Shown in pieces: positions 48,605-58,501 of a stretch of DNA of 64,000 nt (position 1 is the first letter of the stretch; every line of letters begins with the position of its first letter). The position numbers and the translations under genes were made by a program. This stretch comes from SELP01 sp035969385. Its GTDB lineage: Bacteria; Pseudomonadota; Alphaproteobacteria; Rhodobacterales; Rhodobacteraceae. Under the pieces are notes generated by a model. That model saw only the letters and a program-made list of their open reading frames with translations, made no database searches and was not told the DNA's origin. Location of the stretch: assembly GCF_035969385.1 (NCBI RefSeq), contig NZ_JAYKKJ010000002.1:248001-312000 (forward strand). The letters are read 5' to 3'.

Positions 48605-50194
48605 ATGACCGACCTGCAGCCCATCCGCCGCGCACTGCTTTCCGTTTCCGACAAGACCGGGTTGATCGACCTGGCCCGGGCGCTTGCCGACCGCGGTGTC
48701 GAACTTCTGTCCACCGGCGGCTCTGCCAAGGCGCTGCGCGACGCTGGCCTGCCCGTGCGGGACGTGGCCGATGTGACGGGCTTTCCGGAAATGATGGATG
48801 GGCGGGTCAAAACGCTGCACCCCAAGGTGCATGGCGGGCTATTGGCGCTGCGCGACAATGCCGACCACCGCGCCGCGATGAAAACCCATGACATCGGCGG
48901 CATCGACCTGCTGGTGGTGAACCTCTACCCGTTCGAAGCGACCGTCGCCATGGGCGCCGCATATGATGACTGCATCGAAAACATCGACATCGGCGGCCCC
49001 GCGATGATCCGCGCCGCGGCCAAGAACCATGCCTTCGTCAACGTCGTGGTGGATGTCGAGGACTACGACGCGCTTTTGGCGGAACTTGCGGCGAACGACG
49101 GGCAGACCACCTATGCCTTCCGTCAGACGCTGGCCCAAACCGCCTATGCCCGCACCGCCGCCTATGATGCCGCGGTGTCCAGCTGGATGGCGGGCGCGAT
49201 CGGTCAGGCCACGCCGCGCCGTCGCGCCTTTGCCGGGACGCTGGCGCAGGGGTTGCGCTATGGCGAAAACCCGCACCAGTCGGCGGCCTTCTACACCGAT
49301 GGCAGCGGGCGTCAGGGCGTGGCCACCGCGACCCAGCATCAGGGCAAGGAACTGTCCTACAACAACATCAACGACACCGACGCCGCCTTTGAACTGGTCG
49401 CCGAATTCAACCCCGCCGATGGGGCCGCCTGCGCGATCATCAAGCACGCCAACCCCTGTGGTGTCGCCACCGGCGCGACCCTTCTGGACGCCTATAAGGC
49501 GGCCTTCGACTGTGACCGGACGAGCGCGTTCGGCGGCATCGTCGCCCTGAACCAGCCGCTGGATGCCGACACCGCCCGCGAAATCACCGGCATCTTCACC
49601 GAGGTCGTGATCGCCCCCGGTGCCTCGGATGAGGCCCGCGAGATTTTTGCCGCGAAAAAGAATCTGCGCCTTCTGACGACCGATGGCCTGCCCGATCCGA
49701 AATCCGGTGGGCTGACCTACCGGCAGGTCGCGGGCGGGATGCTGGTGCAGGACAAGGACAATGGCCACATCGCGCTGGACGATCTGAAGGTCGTCACGAA
49801 AAAGGCTCCGACGCCCGAGCAAATGACCGATCTTCTGTTCGCCTGGAAAGTCGCCAAACACGTCAAGTCCAACGCCATCGTCTATGTGAAGGACGGGGCC
49901 ACCGTCGGTGTCGGCGCGGGCCAGATGAGCCGGGTCGACAGCGCCCTGATCGCCGCGAAAAAGGCGGAACGCATGGCCGAGGCGCTGGGCCTTCCGCAAC
50001 CGCTGACCATCGGCTCCGCCGTGGCGTCCGACGCGTTCTTCCCTTTCCCTGACGGGCTGATGGAGGCCGCCGCTGCCGGGGCGACCTGCGTGATCCAGCC
50101 GGGCGGGTCGATGCGTGACGACGAGGTGATCGCCGCCGCCGATGAGGCCGGGCTTGCCATGGTGTTCACCGGCATGCGCCACTTCCGGCACTGA
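48605..50194 (+). CDS. purH: Bifunctional AICAR formyltransferase / IMP cyclohydrolase
   Basis: This 529-aa enzyme catalyses the last two steps of purine synthesis. The N-terminal cyclohydrolase (MGS-like) domain has STGGSAKALRDAG and GRVKTLHPKVHGGLLALR. The C-terminal transformylase has IIKHANPCGVATG with the catalytic Lys-His pair, and ends VFTGMRHFRH. The length is typical. It is followed 19 bp later by lspA. Confidence 0.98.
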   Translation: MTDLQPIRRALLSVSDKTGLIDLARALADRGVELLSTGGSAKALRDAGLPVRDVADVTGFPEMMDGRVKTLHPKVHGGLLALRDNADHRAAMKTHDIGGIDLLVVNLYPFEATVAMGAAYDDCIENIDIGGPAMIRAAAKNHAFVNVVVDVEDYDALLAELAANDGQTTYAFRQTLAQTAYARTAAYDAAVSSWMAGAIGQATPRRRAFAGTLAQGLRYGENPHQSAAFYTDGSGRQGVATATQHQGKELSYNNINDTDAAFELVAEFNPADGAACAIIKHANPCGVATGATLLDAYKAAFDCDRTSAFGGIVALNQPLDADTAREITGIFTEVVIAPGASDEAREIFAAKKNLRLLTTDGLPDPKSGGLTYRQVAGGMLVQDKDNGHIALDDLKVVTKKAPTPEQMTDLLFAWKVAKHVKSNAIVYVKDGATVGVGAGQMSRVDSALIAAKKAERMAEALGLPQPLTIGSAVASDAFFPFPDGLMEAAAAGATCVIQPGGSMRDDEVIAAADEAGLAMVFTGMRHFRH

Positions 50195-50213
50195 CCTGAC
50201 GAAAGGACCGCCC

Positions 50214-50693
50214 ATGCGTCTGACACTCTGGACCAGCTTCTGGGTCTTCCTAGCGGACCAGCTTTCCAAATATGTCGTGGTGCATGGGATGGACCTGTTC
50301 ACCCTACAACGGATCGTGGTCTGGCCCGGCTATCTGGAATTCCGCATGGCGTGGAACCGGGGGGTCAACTTCGGCCTGTTTTCCGGGCTGGACATGCGCT
50401 GGGCCCTGATCGGCATCGCTTTTGTCGTCAGCGGGTTCGTCCTGTGGTGGGTCCGCAAGGAAGGCGGCAGCCGGTGGATGGATCTGTCGGCAGGCCTGCT
50501 GGTTGGCGGGGCGCTGGGCAATGTGATTGACCGGGTGCTTTACGGCGCGGTTGCGGACTTTCTTAACATGTCCTGCTGCGGCATCGAAAACCCCTATGCC
50601 TTCAACATCGCGGATATCGCGATCTTCGTCGGGGCGCTGGGGCTTGTGGTCTTTGGCGGCGGGTCGGACAAGGCGAAACCCGCTAAAGGGTAA
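50214..50693 (+). CDS. lspA: Lipoprotein signal peptidase (signal peptidase II)
   Basis: This 159-aa inner-membrane aspartic protease cleaves prolipoproteins. It has four hydrophobic helices and catalytic Asp motifs GNVIDRVLYGAVADFL and FNIADIAIFVG, with the family NRGVNFGLF motif in the middle. The ATG at 50214 (MRLTLWTSFWVFLADQLSKY) is chosen over the longer frame to 50142, which runs into purH. The next gene encodes a lipoprotein that it could process. Confidence 0.95.
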   Translation: MRLTLWTSFWVFLADQLSKYVVVHGMDLFTLQRIVVWPGYLEFRMAWNRGVNFGLFSGLDMRWALIGIAFVVSGFVLWWVRKEGGSRWMDLSAGLLVGGALGNVIDRVLYGAVADFLNMSCCGIENPYAFNIADIAIFVGALGLVVFGGGSDKAKPAKG

Positions 50694-50757
50694 CAACCCC
50701 CGTGACGACCGGCAAAACAGCGGTTAAAGATTGGCGGAACGACCGGAAGGGGAACCA

Positions 50758-51270
50758 ATGCGCGGAACGATACTGGCAGTTCTGGCACTACTGACGCTCG
50801 CGGCCTGTGGCGGCGGCGACCGTGGCCTGCGGCAACTGGACAACCCCGGTGGTGGTCCGGATGAATTTTCGATTCTGCCCTCCCGTCCGCTCGAAATGCC
50901 CGAAACACTCGCTACGCTGCCGCAACCGACACCGGGCGGTGCCAACCGGACAGATCCCAACCCGCTGGGCGACGGGATCGCAGCCTTGGGCGGCAACCAG
51001 AACGCCGGTCGGGCTGGCGGCATTCCCGCCGCCGATGCCGGGCTGATCGGCGCGGTCAACCGCTATGGCACAGACCCTGCAATCCGCGACACGCTCGCGG
51101 CCGAGGACGAAGCGTTCCGCCGCCGCCGGGGACGGCTGTCGGCCTTCGGAATGGGGCGGGTGGACCGCTATTTCGCCGCCTATGCCGGAATGGCCTTGGA
51201 CGCCTATGCCGAATTCATCCGGTTCCGGAACCTTGGTGTGCAGGTGCCGTCGGCCCCGCCGGCAAACTGA
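50758..51270 (+). CDS. DUF3035 lipoprotein
   Basis: The ATG at 50758 opens a lipoprotein signal peptide with lipobox LTLAAC; Cys is residue 17 and would be lipidated. The 170-aa protein has a Pro/Gly-rich linker, an FSILPSRPLEMPETLATLPQ segment typical of DUF3035 and a charged helical end. Function is unknown. It sits between lspA and two M16 peptidase genes, an arrangement that suggests an envelope role (inference). Confidence 0.88.
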   Translation: MRGTILAVLALLTLAACGGGDRGLRQLDNPGGGPDEFSILPSRPLEMPETLATLPQPTPGGANRTDPNPLGDGIAALGGNQNAGRAGGIPAADAGLIGAVNRYGTDPAIRDTLAAEDEAFRRRRGRLSAFGMGRVDRYFAAYAGMALDAYAEFIRFRNLGVQVPSAPPAN

Positions 51271-51360
51271 TCCGCTCACAACACCGGGAACAGGGCTTGA
51301 TACCCCCGAAACGCACCGTAGGTTGATCGTGACGGAACAACCGCCACAAAAGGATCACCC

Positions 51361-52692
51361 ATGCGCCGACTGATCGCCGCGCTGTGCATTTCCGCAACGC
51401 CCTTTGCTGCATCCGCCGAAGAGGTGACGACCTACACGCTCGACAACGGAATGGATGTGGTCGTGATCGAAGACCACCGTGCCCCGGTGGTTGTGCACAT
51501 GGTCTGGTATCGCAGCGGATCAGCCGATGAACCGCCCGGATCGTCGGGCGTGGCGCATTTCCTTGAACACCTGTTGTTTAAGGCAACCGATACGATGGAA
51601 TCGGGCGAACTGTCCGAAGTCGTCGCCGCTAACGGGGGCAGCGACAACGCCTTCACCAGCTATGACTACACCGCATATTATCAGCGGGTCGCGGCAGACC
51701 GGCTCGAACTGATGATGCGGATGGAATCGGACCGCATGAACAACCTTCGGCTGACCGAAGAGGACATCGTCACCGAACGCAACGTGATCCTTGAAGAGCG
51801 CAACCAACGCACCGACAACAACGCCGGTGCGCTGGCGCGTGAACAACTCCGGGCGGCACAATACCTCAACCATCGCTACGGGGTTCCCATCATCGGCTGG
51901 CGGCACGAGATGGAAAGTCTCGACATGCAGGACGCGCTGTCCTTCTATGATCTCTACTATTCGCCCAACAACGCGATCCTCGTGGTCGCCGGGGATGTAG
52001 AGCCCGAAGAGGTTCTGGCCCTAGCCGAAACTTACTATGGCGTCATCCCGCCCGAAGAACACCTGCCCGAACGATTCCGGCCCGAAGAACCGCCGCAAAC
52101 GGCGGAACGGCGGTTGACCTACGTCGATCCGCGAGTGTCGCAACCCTACCTGACCCGAAGCTATATCGCCCCTGAACGGGATTCTGGCGCACAGAAAGAG
52201 GCCGCCGCGCTGGTCTATCTTGCAGAGCTTCTGGGCGGCTCGCCCTTTACCTCCGCCCTAGGGATCGCCCTGCAATTCGACAGCCAGACGGCGGTCTATT
52301 CCGGCGCGGGCTATGACGCGATGAACCTAGACGACACGACCTTCGGGCTGACGGTCGTGCCCGCCCAAGGCGTCACCCTGTCCGAGGCCGAAGCCGCGAT
52401 GGATCAGGTGATCGCCGATTTTCTGGCCAACCCCATCGACGCCGATCAAATGGAACGGCTCCGGACCCAGTTCCGGGCCTCTGAAATCTACGCCCGCGAC
52501 GATGTCGAAGGGATCGCCAACCGCTATGGCGCGGCGCTGACACAGGGGCTGACCATCGAAGACGTTCAGGCCTGGCCCCAAATCCTGCAACAGGTCACCG
52601 CCGAGGACGTGAAGGCCGTGGCAGAAAAAGTCCTGCAACGGCAGCAGTCCGTCACCGGCTGGATCGTGCCTAGCCAAGAGGAGGCCCTCTGA
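51361..52692 (+). CDS. M16 zinc peptidase, catalytic subunit
   Basis: This 443-aa insulinase-type peptidase has a signal peptide (MRRLIAALCISATPFAASAE). The inverted zinc motif HxxEH is HFLEHLLFK, and the distal zinc Glu lies in the EERNQRTDN region. Two M16 half-domains follow. It is predicted periplasmic. It is coupled to the next gene (TGATG overlap), which lacks the zinc motif, so the two likely form a heterodimer as in mitochondrial processing peptidase. Confidence 0.93.
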   Translation: MRRLIAALCISATPFAASAEEVTTYTLDNGMDVVVIEDHRAPVVVHMVWYRSGSADEPPGSSGVAHFLEHLLFKATDTMESGELSEVVAANGGSDNAFTSYDYTAYYQRVAADRLELMMRMESDRMNNLRLTEEDIVTERNVILEERNQRTDNNAGALAREQLRAAQYLNHRYGVPIIGWRHEMESLDMQDALSFYDLYYSPNNAILVVAGDVEPEEVLALAETYYGVIPPEEHLPERFRPEEPPQTAERRLTYVDPRVSQPYLTRSYIAPERDSGAQKEAAALVYLAELLGGSPFTSALGIALQFDSQTAVYSGAGYDAMNLDDTTFGLTVVPAQGVTLSEAEAAMDQVIADFLANPIDADQMERLRTQFRASEIYARDDVEGIANRYGAALTQGLTIEDVQAWPQILQQVTAEDVKAVAEKVLQRQQSVTGWIVPSQEEAL

Positions 52693-53999
52693 TGATCCGG
52701 TTTGCAATCGCCTTCGCGCTCGCCTTTGCCACCTCTGCGCGGGCCGAGGTTGAGATACAGGAAATCACCTCTCCCGGTGGGATCGACGCCTGGCTGGTCG
52801 AGGAACATTCGATCCCCTTCGTTGCCATCGAGATTCATTTCGAAGGCGGCAGCGCGCTGGACCTGCCGGGCAAACGCGGGGCAACCAACCTGATGACCGG
52901 CCTGATCGAGGAAGGATCGGGCGACATGGATGCCCGCGCCTTCCAATCCGCGCGCGAGGCGCTTGCCGCCAGCTACGAATTCGACGTCTACGATGACGGG
53001 CTGACCGTGTCGGCCCGGTTCCTGACCGAAAACCGGGATCAGGCGGTCGCGCTTCTCCGGCAGGCGCTGATCGATCCGCGGTTCGATCAGGACGCGCTGG
53101 ACCGGGTCCGGGCGCAGGTTCTGTCCGGCATCGCGTCGGACGAAAAGAACCCCAACCGGATTGCAGGTCGGGCCTTCTACAGTGCGGCCTTTGGCGATCA
53201 CCCCTATGGCACCGCCGACAGCGGCACGGTCGAAACCGTCACCGTCCTGACCCGCGAAGACATGTTCGATGCGCACCGCAATGTGCTCGTCCGCGACCGG
53301 GCGATGGTATCCGCTGTGGGTGACATCACCGCCGAGGAACTGGGCGCGTTGATTGACACGCTGCTGGGCGACCTGCCCGAAGGCGGCGCACCGTTGCCCG
53401 ACCGGGTCGATTTTGGCCTGACCGGCGGGATAACCGTCGTGCCCTATGACACCCCGCAATCCGTCGCCCTGTTCGGCCACTCCGGAATGGAACGCGACGA
53501 CGAGGACTTCTTCGCCGCCTACATCCTCAACACCATTCTGGGCGGCAATGGTCCCCAGTCGATCCTGATGGAGGAGGTTCGCGAAAAACGCGGGCTGACC
53601 TATGGGATCTACACCTACCTTGTCCCTAAGGATCACACCGAAATGTGGCTTGGCTCGGTCGCGTCGGCCAATGACCGGATGGCCGAAACCGTCGCGCTGG
53701 TGCAGGCGGAATGGCAGCGGATCGCCGAGGGCGGGATCACCCAGGACCAGCTCGATGCCGCCAAGACCTATCTGACCGGAGCCTATCCGCTGCGGTTCGA
53801 TGGCAACGGGCCGATTGCCTCGATCATGGTGGGGATGCAGGTGCAGGGGCTGCCGACCGACTACGTCATCCACCGCAACGATTACATCAACGCGGTGACG
53901 CTTGAGGACGTGAACCGGGTTGCCGCCGAATACCTGCGGCCCGAGGCGCTGCATTTCACCATCGTGGGGCAGCCTGTGGGCCTTGAAAGCACGCAATAG
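52692..53999 (+). CDS. M16-family protein, non-catalytic subunit
   Basis: This 435-aa partner has a signal peptide (MIRFAIAFALAFATSARAE) and the M16 fold. At the zinc position it reads GATNLMTGLIEEGSG, so the HxxEH motif is absent and it is probably inactive. The conserved C-terminal-half motif MEEVREKRGLTYGIY is present. Coupling with the catalytic gene supports a two-subunit periplasmic protease. Confidence 0.93.
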   Translation: MIRFAIAFALAFATSARAEVEIQEITSPGGIDAWLVEEHSIPFVAIEIHFEGGSALDLPGKRGATNLMTGLIEEGSGDMDARAFQSAREALAASYEFDVYDDGLTVSARFLTENRDQAVALLRQALIDPRFDQDALDRVRAQVLSGIASDEKNPNRIAGRAFYSAAFGDHPYGTADSGTVETVTVLTREDMFDAHRNVLVRDRAMVSAVGDITAEELGALIDTLLGDLPEGGAPLPDRVDFGLTGGITVVPYDTPQSVALFGHSGMERDDEDFFAAYILNTILGGNGPQSILMEEVREKRGLTYGIYTYLVPKDHTEMWLGSVASANDRMAETVALVQAEWQRIAEGGITQDQLDAAKTYLTGAYPLRFDGNGPIASIMVGMQVQGLPTDYVIHRNDYINAVTLEDVNRVAAEYLRPEALHFTIVGQPVGLESTQ

Positions 54000-54040
54000 C
54001 CCCTCGCAGAATCGGACATGGCCGTGCTATCCCTTGTGGC

Positions 54041-55888
54041 ATGGCCATTCCTGACCCCAAGATAAGCGCAAATCGCCCTGTCATTCGCCAATTGGACGAG
54101 GCCGCGATCAACCGGATCGCGGCGGGCGAGGTCGTGGAGCGTCCCGCCAGCGCGGTCAAGGAATTGGTGGAAAACGCCATCGACGCCGGGGCCACCCGGA
54201 TCGAGGTGACCATCGCCGACGGCGGCAAGACCCTGATCCGGGTCACCGACAATGGCTGCGGCATCGCCGCCGGCGACCTGCCGCTCGCCCTGTCCCGCCA
54301 CGCCACCTCCAAGATCGACGGATCGGACCTTCTGAACATCCACTCCTTCGGTTTCCGGGGCGAGGCGCTGCCCTCGCTCGGCGCCGTGGGCCGCCTCACC
54401 ATCACCAGCCGCGTCCCCGGCGAAGATGCCGCCAGCATCGCCGTCGCGGGTGGCCGGACAGACCCGGTCCGCCCCGCCGCCCTGTCTGGCGGCACCGTGG
54501 TCGAGCTGAAAGACCTGTTCTACGCCACCCCCGCGCGGTTGAAATTCCTGCGCACCGACCGCGCCGAAACCCAGGCCGTCACCGATGTGGTCAAACGGCT
54601 GGCCATGGCCGAACCCTTCATCGGATTTACCCTGCGGGACGCCTCAGGCGGGGACAGCCGCACCCTGTTCCGGGCCGACGCCGAAACCGGCGATATGTTC
54701 GACGCGCTGCATGGTCGGCTTGGGCAGGTTCTGGGCCGCGATTTTGCCGACAACGCACTCCAGATCGACGCCGAACGGGACGGGTTCCACCTCACCGGAT
54801 ATGCCGCCCTGCCGACCTATTCGCGCGGTTCGGCTGTTGCGCAGTTCCTCTTCGTCAACGGCCGCCCGGTCAAGGACAAGCTGCTGCTGGGCGCGCTGCG
54901 CGGCGCCTATATGGATTTCCTCAGCCGCGACAGGCACCCGGCGGCGGCGCTGTTCGTCGATTGCGACCCGCAGCTTGTCGATGTGAACGTCCACCCGGCC
55001 AAGTCCGAGGTCCGGTTCCGCGAACCCGGCGTGGTGCGCGGGCTGCTGGTGTCCGGCGTCCGGCACGCGCTGGCCAATGCGGGGCACCGGGCCTCGTCTA
55101 CCGTGGCCTCGGCGACGCTTGGGGCCATGCGCCCGGAACCGTCAGGCCCCGCGCGCATCTACCAGATGGACCGCCCCTCGCAAAACGCACGCAGCCTGTC
55201 CTACCAGATGCAGACCCCGGCCCCGACGGGCCCCGGCTTTGCCGAAATGTCCATGCCGTCGGCCCGCGTGGAAGAGGTGATCGACCCGCCGGAAACCCCG
55301 GCAGAAGCGCTGCCCCTTGGCGCGGCCCGCGCGCAGGTCCATGAAAACTACATCATCGCCCAGACCGAAACCGGCATGGTCATCGTCGACCAGCACGCCG
55401 CCCACGAACGTCTGGTCTATGAGAAACTGAAACGGCAGATGGCCGAAAACGGGGTCGCGGCGCAGGCGCTTCTGATCCCCGAAATCGTGGAACTGTCATC
55501 GGGCGAAGCCGGGCGGCTGCTGGAGGTGGCGGATGACCTGTCCCGCCTCGGACTGACCATCGAACCCTTTGGTGGCGGCGCGGTCGCCGTGCGCGAAACC
55601 CCCGCGATTCTGGGAGAGGTGAACGCCGACACGATGATCCGCGACATCCTTGACGAACTGGCCGACCTTGGCGACAGCAGCACCCTTCAGGCCCGGATAG
55701 AGGCAATCCTGTCACGTGTTGCCTGCCACGGGTCGATCCGTTCGGGCCGCCGGATGCGCGGCGAAGAGATGAACGCGCTCCTGCGCGAGATGGAGGCCAC
55801 GCCCCATTCCGGCCAGTGCAACCACGGGCGGCCAACCTATGTCGAATTGAAACTGTCGGATATCGAAAGACTGTTCGGGCGCACATGA
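54041..55888 (+). CDS. mutL: DNA mismatch repair protein MutL (endonuclease type)
   Basis: This 615-aa GHKL ATPase has ENAIDAGAT, VTDNGCGI and GFRGEALPSLG in the N-terminal domain. The C-terminal dimerisation domain carries the endonuclease motif DQHAAHERLVYE plus ACHGSIR and QCNHGRPTY. It is therefore a nicking MutL, as expected where MutH is absent. The Pro-rich linker around residues 350-430 is typical. It overlaps rmuC by ATGA. Confidence 0.97.
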   Translation: MAIPDPKISANRPVIRQLDEAAINRIAAGEVVERPASAVKELVENAIDAGATRIEVTIADGGKTLIRVTDNGCGIAAGDLPLALSRHATSKIDGSDLLNIHSFGFRGEALPSLGAVGRLTITSRVPGEDAASIAVAGGRTDPVRPAALSGGTVVELKDLFYATPARLKFLRTDRAETQAVTDVVKRLAMAEPFIGFTLRDASGGDSRTLFRADAETGDMFDALHGRLGQVLGRDFADNALQIDAERDGFHLTGYAALPTYSRGSAVAQFLFVNGRPVKDKLLLGALRGAYMDFLSRDRHPAAALFVDCDPQLVDVNVHPAKSEVRFREPGVVRGLLVSGVRHALANAGHRASSTVASATLGAMRPEPSGPARIYQMDRPSQNARSLSYQMQTPAPTGPGFAEMSMPSARVEEVIDPPETPAEALPLGAARAQVHENYIIAQTETGMVIVDQHAAHERLVYEKLKRQMAENGVAAQALLIPEIVELSSGEAGRLLEVADDLSRLGLTIEPFGGGAVAVRETPAILGEVNADTMIRDILDELADLGDSSTLQARIEAILSRVACHGSIRSGRRMRGEEMNALLREMEATPHSGQCNHGRPTYVELKLSDIERLFGRT

Positions 55889-57060
55889 TCCAGATTGGCG
55901 AAACCAGCTATTCCTTGTCCGACCCGGCGGTTCTGTTGACCCTAGGTGCGGGCGCCCTCGTGTTGTTTGCCATGATCCTTCTGGTCGTGTCAGTGAAACG
56001 GGCCGGGCAATCGGCGGCGATGACCCAGATGCTTGCCAGCCAGATGGGTGGGGTGACACAGCGGGTGCAGATGCTGTCGGACGGGCAGCAGCAGCTGTTC
56101 GGCGGGTTGAATTCCGTGACCGAGGCGCAGGCCCAGCAGCAGGCCAAAACCCTGCACCTTATGGAACAGCGGCTGGCCGCCGTGACCGAGGCCATGAACC
56201 AGAATCTGTCGTCCTCGGCCCGCAACACTGCCCAAAGCCTTGGGGAATTGCAGCAGCGGCTCAAGACCATCGACAAGGCACAGGAAAACATCACCAAACT
56301 GTCCGGCGATGTGCTGTCGCTTCAGGACATCCTGTCGAACAAGCAGACCCGCGGCGCCTTCGGGGAAATTCAGCTCAATGATATCGTGTCCAAGGCCCTG
56401 CCATCGGACAGCTATGCGCTGCAGCATACCCTGTCGAACGGCAAACGGGCTGACTGCCTGATCCACCTGCCCAACCCGCCCGGGCCCATCGTGATCGACA
56501 GCAAATTCCCGCTGGAACCCTACGAACGGCTGCGCAACGCCACCACAGACTGGGAGGTGAACGAGGCCGCACGTCAATTGCGGACAGCGGTCAAGACCCA
56601 CATCAAGGCCATATCAGACCGCTACATCATCGAGGGCGAAACCGCTGACGGCGCACTGATGTTCCTCCCGTCCGAGGCGGTCTATGCCGAATTGCACGCC
56701 AACTTCCCCGAACTGGTGCGCGAAGGCTTTGCCGCGCGGGTCTGGATCGTGTCGCCGACAACCTGCATGGCCACGCTGAACACCATGCGGGCGATCCTGA
56801 AAGACGCCCGGATGCGCGAACAGGCGGGGGCGATCCGCAAGGAACTGGCGATGCTTTATGCCGATGTGGACCGGCTTGGCACGCGGGTCGAAAACCTCGA
56901 CCGGCACTTTGGCCAGGCGGCCAAGGACATCGCCGATATCAAGATCAGCGCCGACAAGGCCGGGCGGCGGGCCAAGCGGCTCGACAATTTCGATTTCGAA
57001 GAACTTGCGCCCGATGACGATGCCCCGCGCGTCGTTCCACTGACACGCGGTGATGGCTAG
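55885..57060 (+). CDS. rmuC: DNA recombination protein RmuC
   Basis: This 391-aa protein has an N-terminal membrane anchor (VLLTLGAGALVLFAMILLVV), a long coiled coil rich in Gln (QAQQQAKTLHLMEQRLAAV) and a C-terminal RmuC domain. The domain contains TRGAFGEIQLNDIVSKALP, IVIDSKFPLEPYERL and IWIVSPTTCMATLNTMR-type motifs, which make up the PD-D/ExK nuclease-like core. The family limits inversions at repeats. The ATG at 55885 overlaps the mutL stop. Confidence 0.95.
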   Translation: MIQIGETSYSLSDPAVLLTLGAGALVLFAMILLVVSVKRAGQSAAMTQMLASQMGGVTQRVQMLSDGQQQLFGGLNSVTEAQAQQQAKTLHLMEQRLAAVTEAMNQNLSSSARNTAQSLGELQQRLKTIDKAQENITKLSGDVLSLQDILSNKQTRGAFGEIQLNDIVSKALPSDSYALQHTLSNGKRADCLIHLPNPPGPIVIDSKFPLEPYERLRNATTDWEVNEAARQLRTAVKTHIKAISDRYIIEGETADGALMFLPSEAVYAELHANFPELVREGFAARVWIVSPTTCMATLNTMRAILKDARMREQAGAIRKELAMLYADVDRLGTRVENLDRHFGQAAKDIADIKISADKAGRRAKRLDNFDFEELAPDDDAPRVVPLTRGDG

Positions 57061-57069
57061 GGCCGTGCC

Positions 57070-57735
57070 CTAGATCCCGACGAACCGCTGCGCGATGCGC
57101 GGCAACAGGCCATTGAACCGCAAGGGCGCGTCCGTCGCGGCAAGGCAGATACAATCCTCACCCGGCTCCGCAACGGGTGTATGTTCCAGATCATCGTTCG
57201 CAACTTCGATGTCCCCTACGCCGAAACGGGCGGTTTCATCGCGGAACGCGCCTTGCAGGACAAGCGTCAGTTCGGTGCCGCTGTGGCCGTGGTCAGGCAC
57301 CGCAACACCCGCCGGGATATGCAACAGGCGAACGGTCGACGCGCCATCGGTCTTCAGAACCATCTGCCTAACGCCACCGCCAACCCGGCGCCAGCGCACG
57401 GCCTCCTTGTCGCCACCGACATAATCGCGCAGCGGGGCAGGGAAGATCCCAGCCGTCCGGGCGGCCTTGCGCACCGGGGCGGCGGCGGGCATTCCCGCGA
57501 TCAGGGCCAGCGTCGCCTCAAGGCTGCCGTCGGTCAATTCGGCCTCGCCCGCGTCCATCATCACCTCGCCGCCCAGCGCCTCGTATTCCGCCAGACGCGC
57601 GCGGCAGTCGTCGCACAGCGACACATGGGTGGCCACGACCAGCGAAAAGCCCTCGGGCAATGTGCCCGCGGCATAGCCCATCAAGAGGGCATCGGTCAGG
57701 TGATGTTTGATCTGTGTCGTCATTGTCTCGTTCAC
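57070..57735 (-). CDS. chrR: ChrR-type zinc anti-sigma factor
   Basis: This 221-aa anti-sigma factor resembles Rhodobacter ChrR. The N-terminal zinc domain has HVSLCDDCRARL (His-x3-Cys-x2-Cys), and the C-terminal cupin has HIPAGVAVPDHGHSGTELTL. ChrR holds RpoE inactive until singlet oxygen triggers its turnover. The ATG at 57735 overlaps the rpoE stop (ATGA); an internal ATG at 57723 (MTTQIKHH) is closer to known ChrR starts and is equally possible. It is convergent with rmuC. Confidence 0.95.
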   Translation of the reverse strand: MNETMTTQIKHHLTDALLMGYAAGTLPEGFSLVVATHVSLCDDCRARLAEYEALGGEVMMDAGEAELTDGSLEATLALIAGMPAAAPVRKAARTAGIFPAPLRDYVGGDKEAVRWRRVGGGVRQMVLKTDGASTVRLLHIPAGVAVPDHGHSGTELTLVLQGAFRDETARFGVGDIEVANDDLEHTPVAEPGEDCICLAATDAPLRFNGLLPRIAQRFVGI

Positions 57736-58283
57736 CGCATCTGATGGCGCAACCGTTCAAGCGCCAATCTAATCCTCGATTTGATCGTGCCCAGAGGCAG
57801 GCCGGTTTCTTCTGCAATCTCGCTATGGCTCAGATCGCCGAAATAGGCGCGTTCGATCAGTATTCTCTGTTTCTCGGGCAGGGCCTGAAGGGCTGCGCCC
57901 AGTTGTTCCGTTTCCTGTTGCAGGGCGATGGCATCATCCTGATCCGGTTCCGGCTCCGGCCCCCAGTCAAGCTCTTCCGGCTCTGGCCGGCGCTGTTTGC
58001 GGATCATGTCGATCTGGCGATTCCGGGCGATCGTGAAGATCCATGTCGATACGCTCGCTTTCGCCGGGTCGAACATTCCTGCCTTCCGCCACAGGGTCGC
58101 CATCACATCCTGCGTACATTCCTCTGCCATGTCGGGGCTGGCCCCGGATTTCATCAAGAATGCCTTCACGCGCGGGGCGAAATGCCGGAACACCGCGGCA
58201 AAGGCCGCCTGATCCGCATGGTCCCGGATGGCCGTAATTTCCGCCACCCATTCCGCACGTTTAGACACTGCTTCTTCGTTCAT
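57732..58283 (-). CDS. rpoE: ECF sigma factor RpoE (ECF11, singlet-oxygen response)
   Basis: The ATG at 58283 (MNEEAVSKRAEWVAEITAIR) gives 183 aa, matching Rhodobacter RpoE, with GCAGGA as ribosome site. The open frame reaches 58592, but that overlaps the divergent gene and the candidate promoter. The sigma-2 region is ECTQDVMATLWRKAGMF with TWIFTIARNRQIDMIRK. The sigma-4 region is LIERAYFGDLSHSEIAEETG with LPLGTIKSRIRLALERLR. It is cotranscribed with chrR and divergent from a five-gene operon that is a likely RpoE target. Confidence 0.95.
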   Translation of the reverse strand: MNEEAVSKRAEWVAEITAIRDHADQAAFAAVFRHFAPRVKAFLMKSGASPDMAEECTQDVMATLWRKAGMFDPAKASVSTWIFTIARNRQIDMIRKQRRPEPEELDWGPEPEPDQDDAIALQQETEQLGAALQALPEKQRILIERAYFGDLSHSEIAEETGLPLGTIKSRIRLALERLRHQMR

Positions 58284-58394
58284 TCCTGCCCCGATCCGGG
58301 TCCCGTTCAATACCAGCCCCGCCCCAGCATACGCAGGTGCCGTGGGGGCTGCATCATCTTTTGGATCCGCCAAGGTTTCGATGAACATAAACCT

Positions 58395-58422
58395 ACTACG
58401 TCCATCGGATGAAACTGGATCA
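58395..58422 (-). promoter_or_regulatory. Candidate RpoE-type (ECF11) promoter of rpoE-chrR
   Basis: Read on the minus strand: TGATCC (58422-58417), 16 bases, then CGTAGT (58400-58395). This is close to the TGATCC/CGTAA-type pattern I recall for Rhodobacter RpoE. It lies about 105 bp before the rpoE ATG. Confidence 0.5.
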
Positions 58423-58501
58423 GCGAAAAACTTTCCATCCGGTCGGCGCTGTCCCGCGTATCCCTTCCAGCAACAACGAATACGGCGGAGACGGACAGAC
58501 A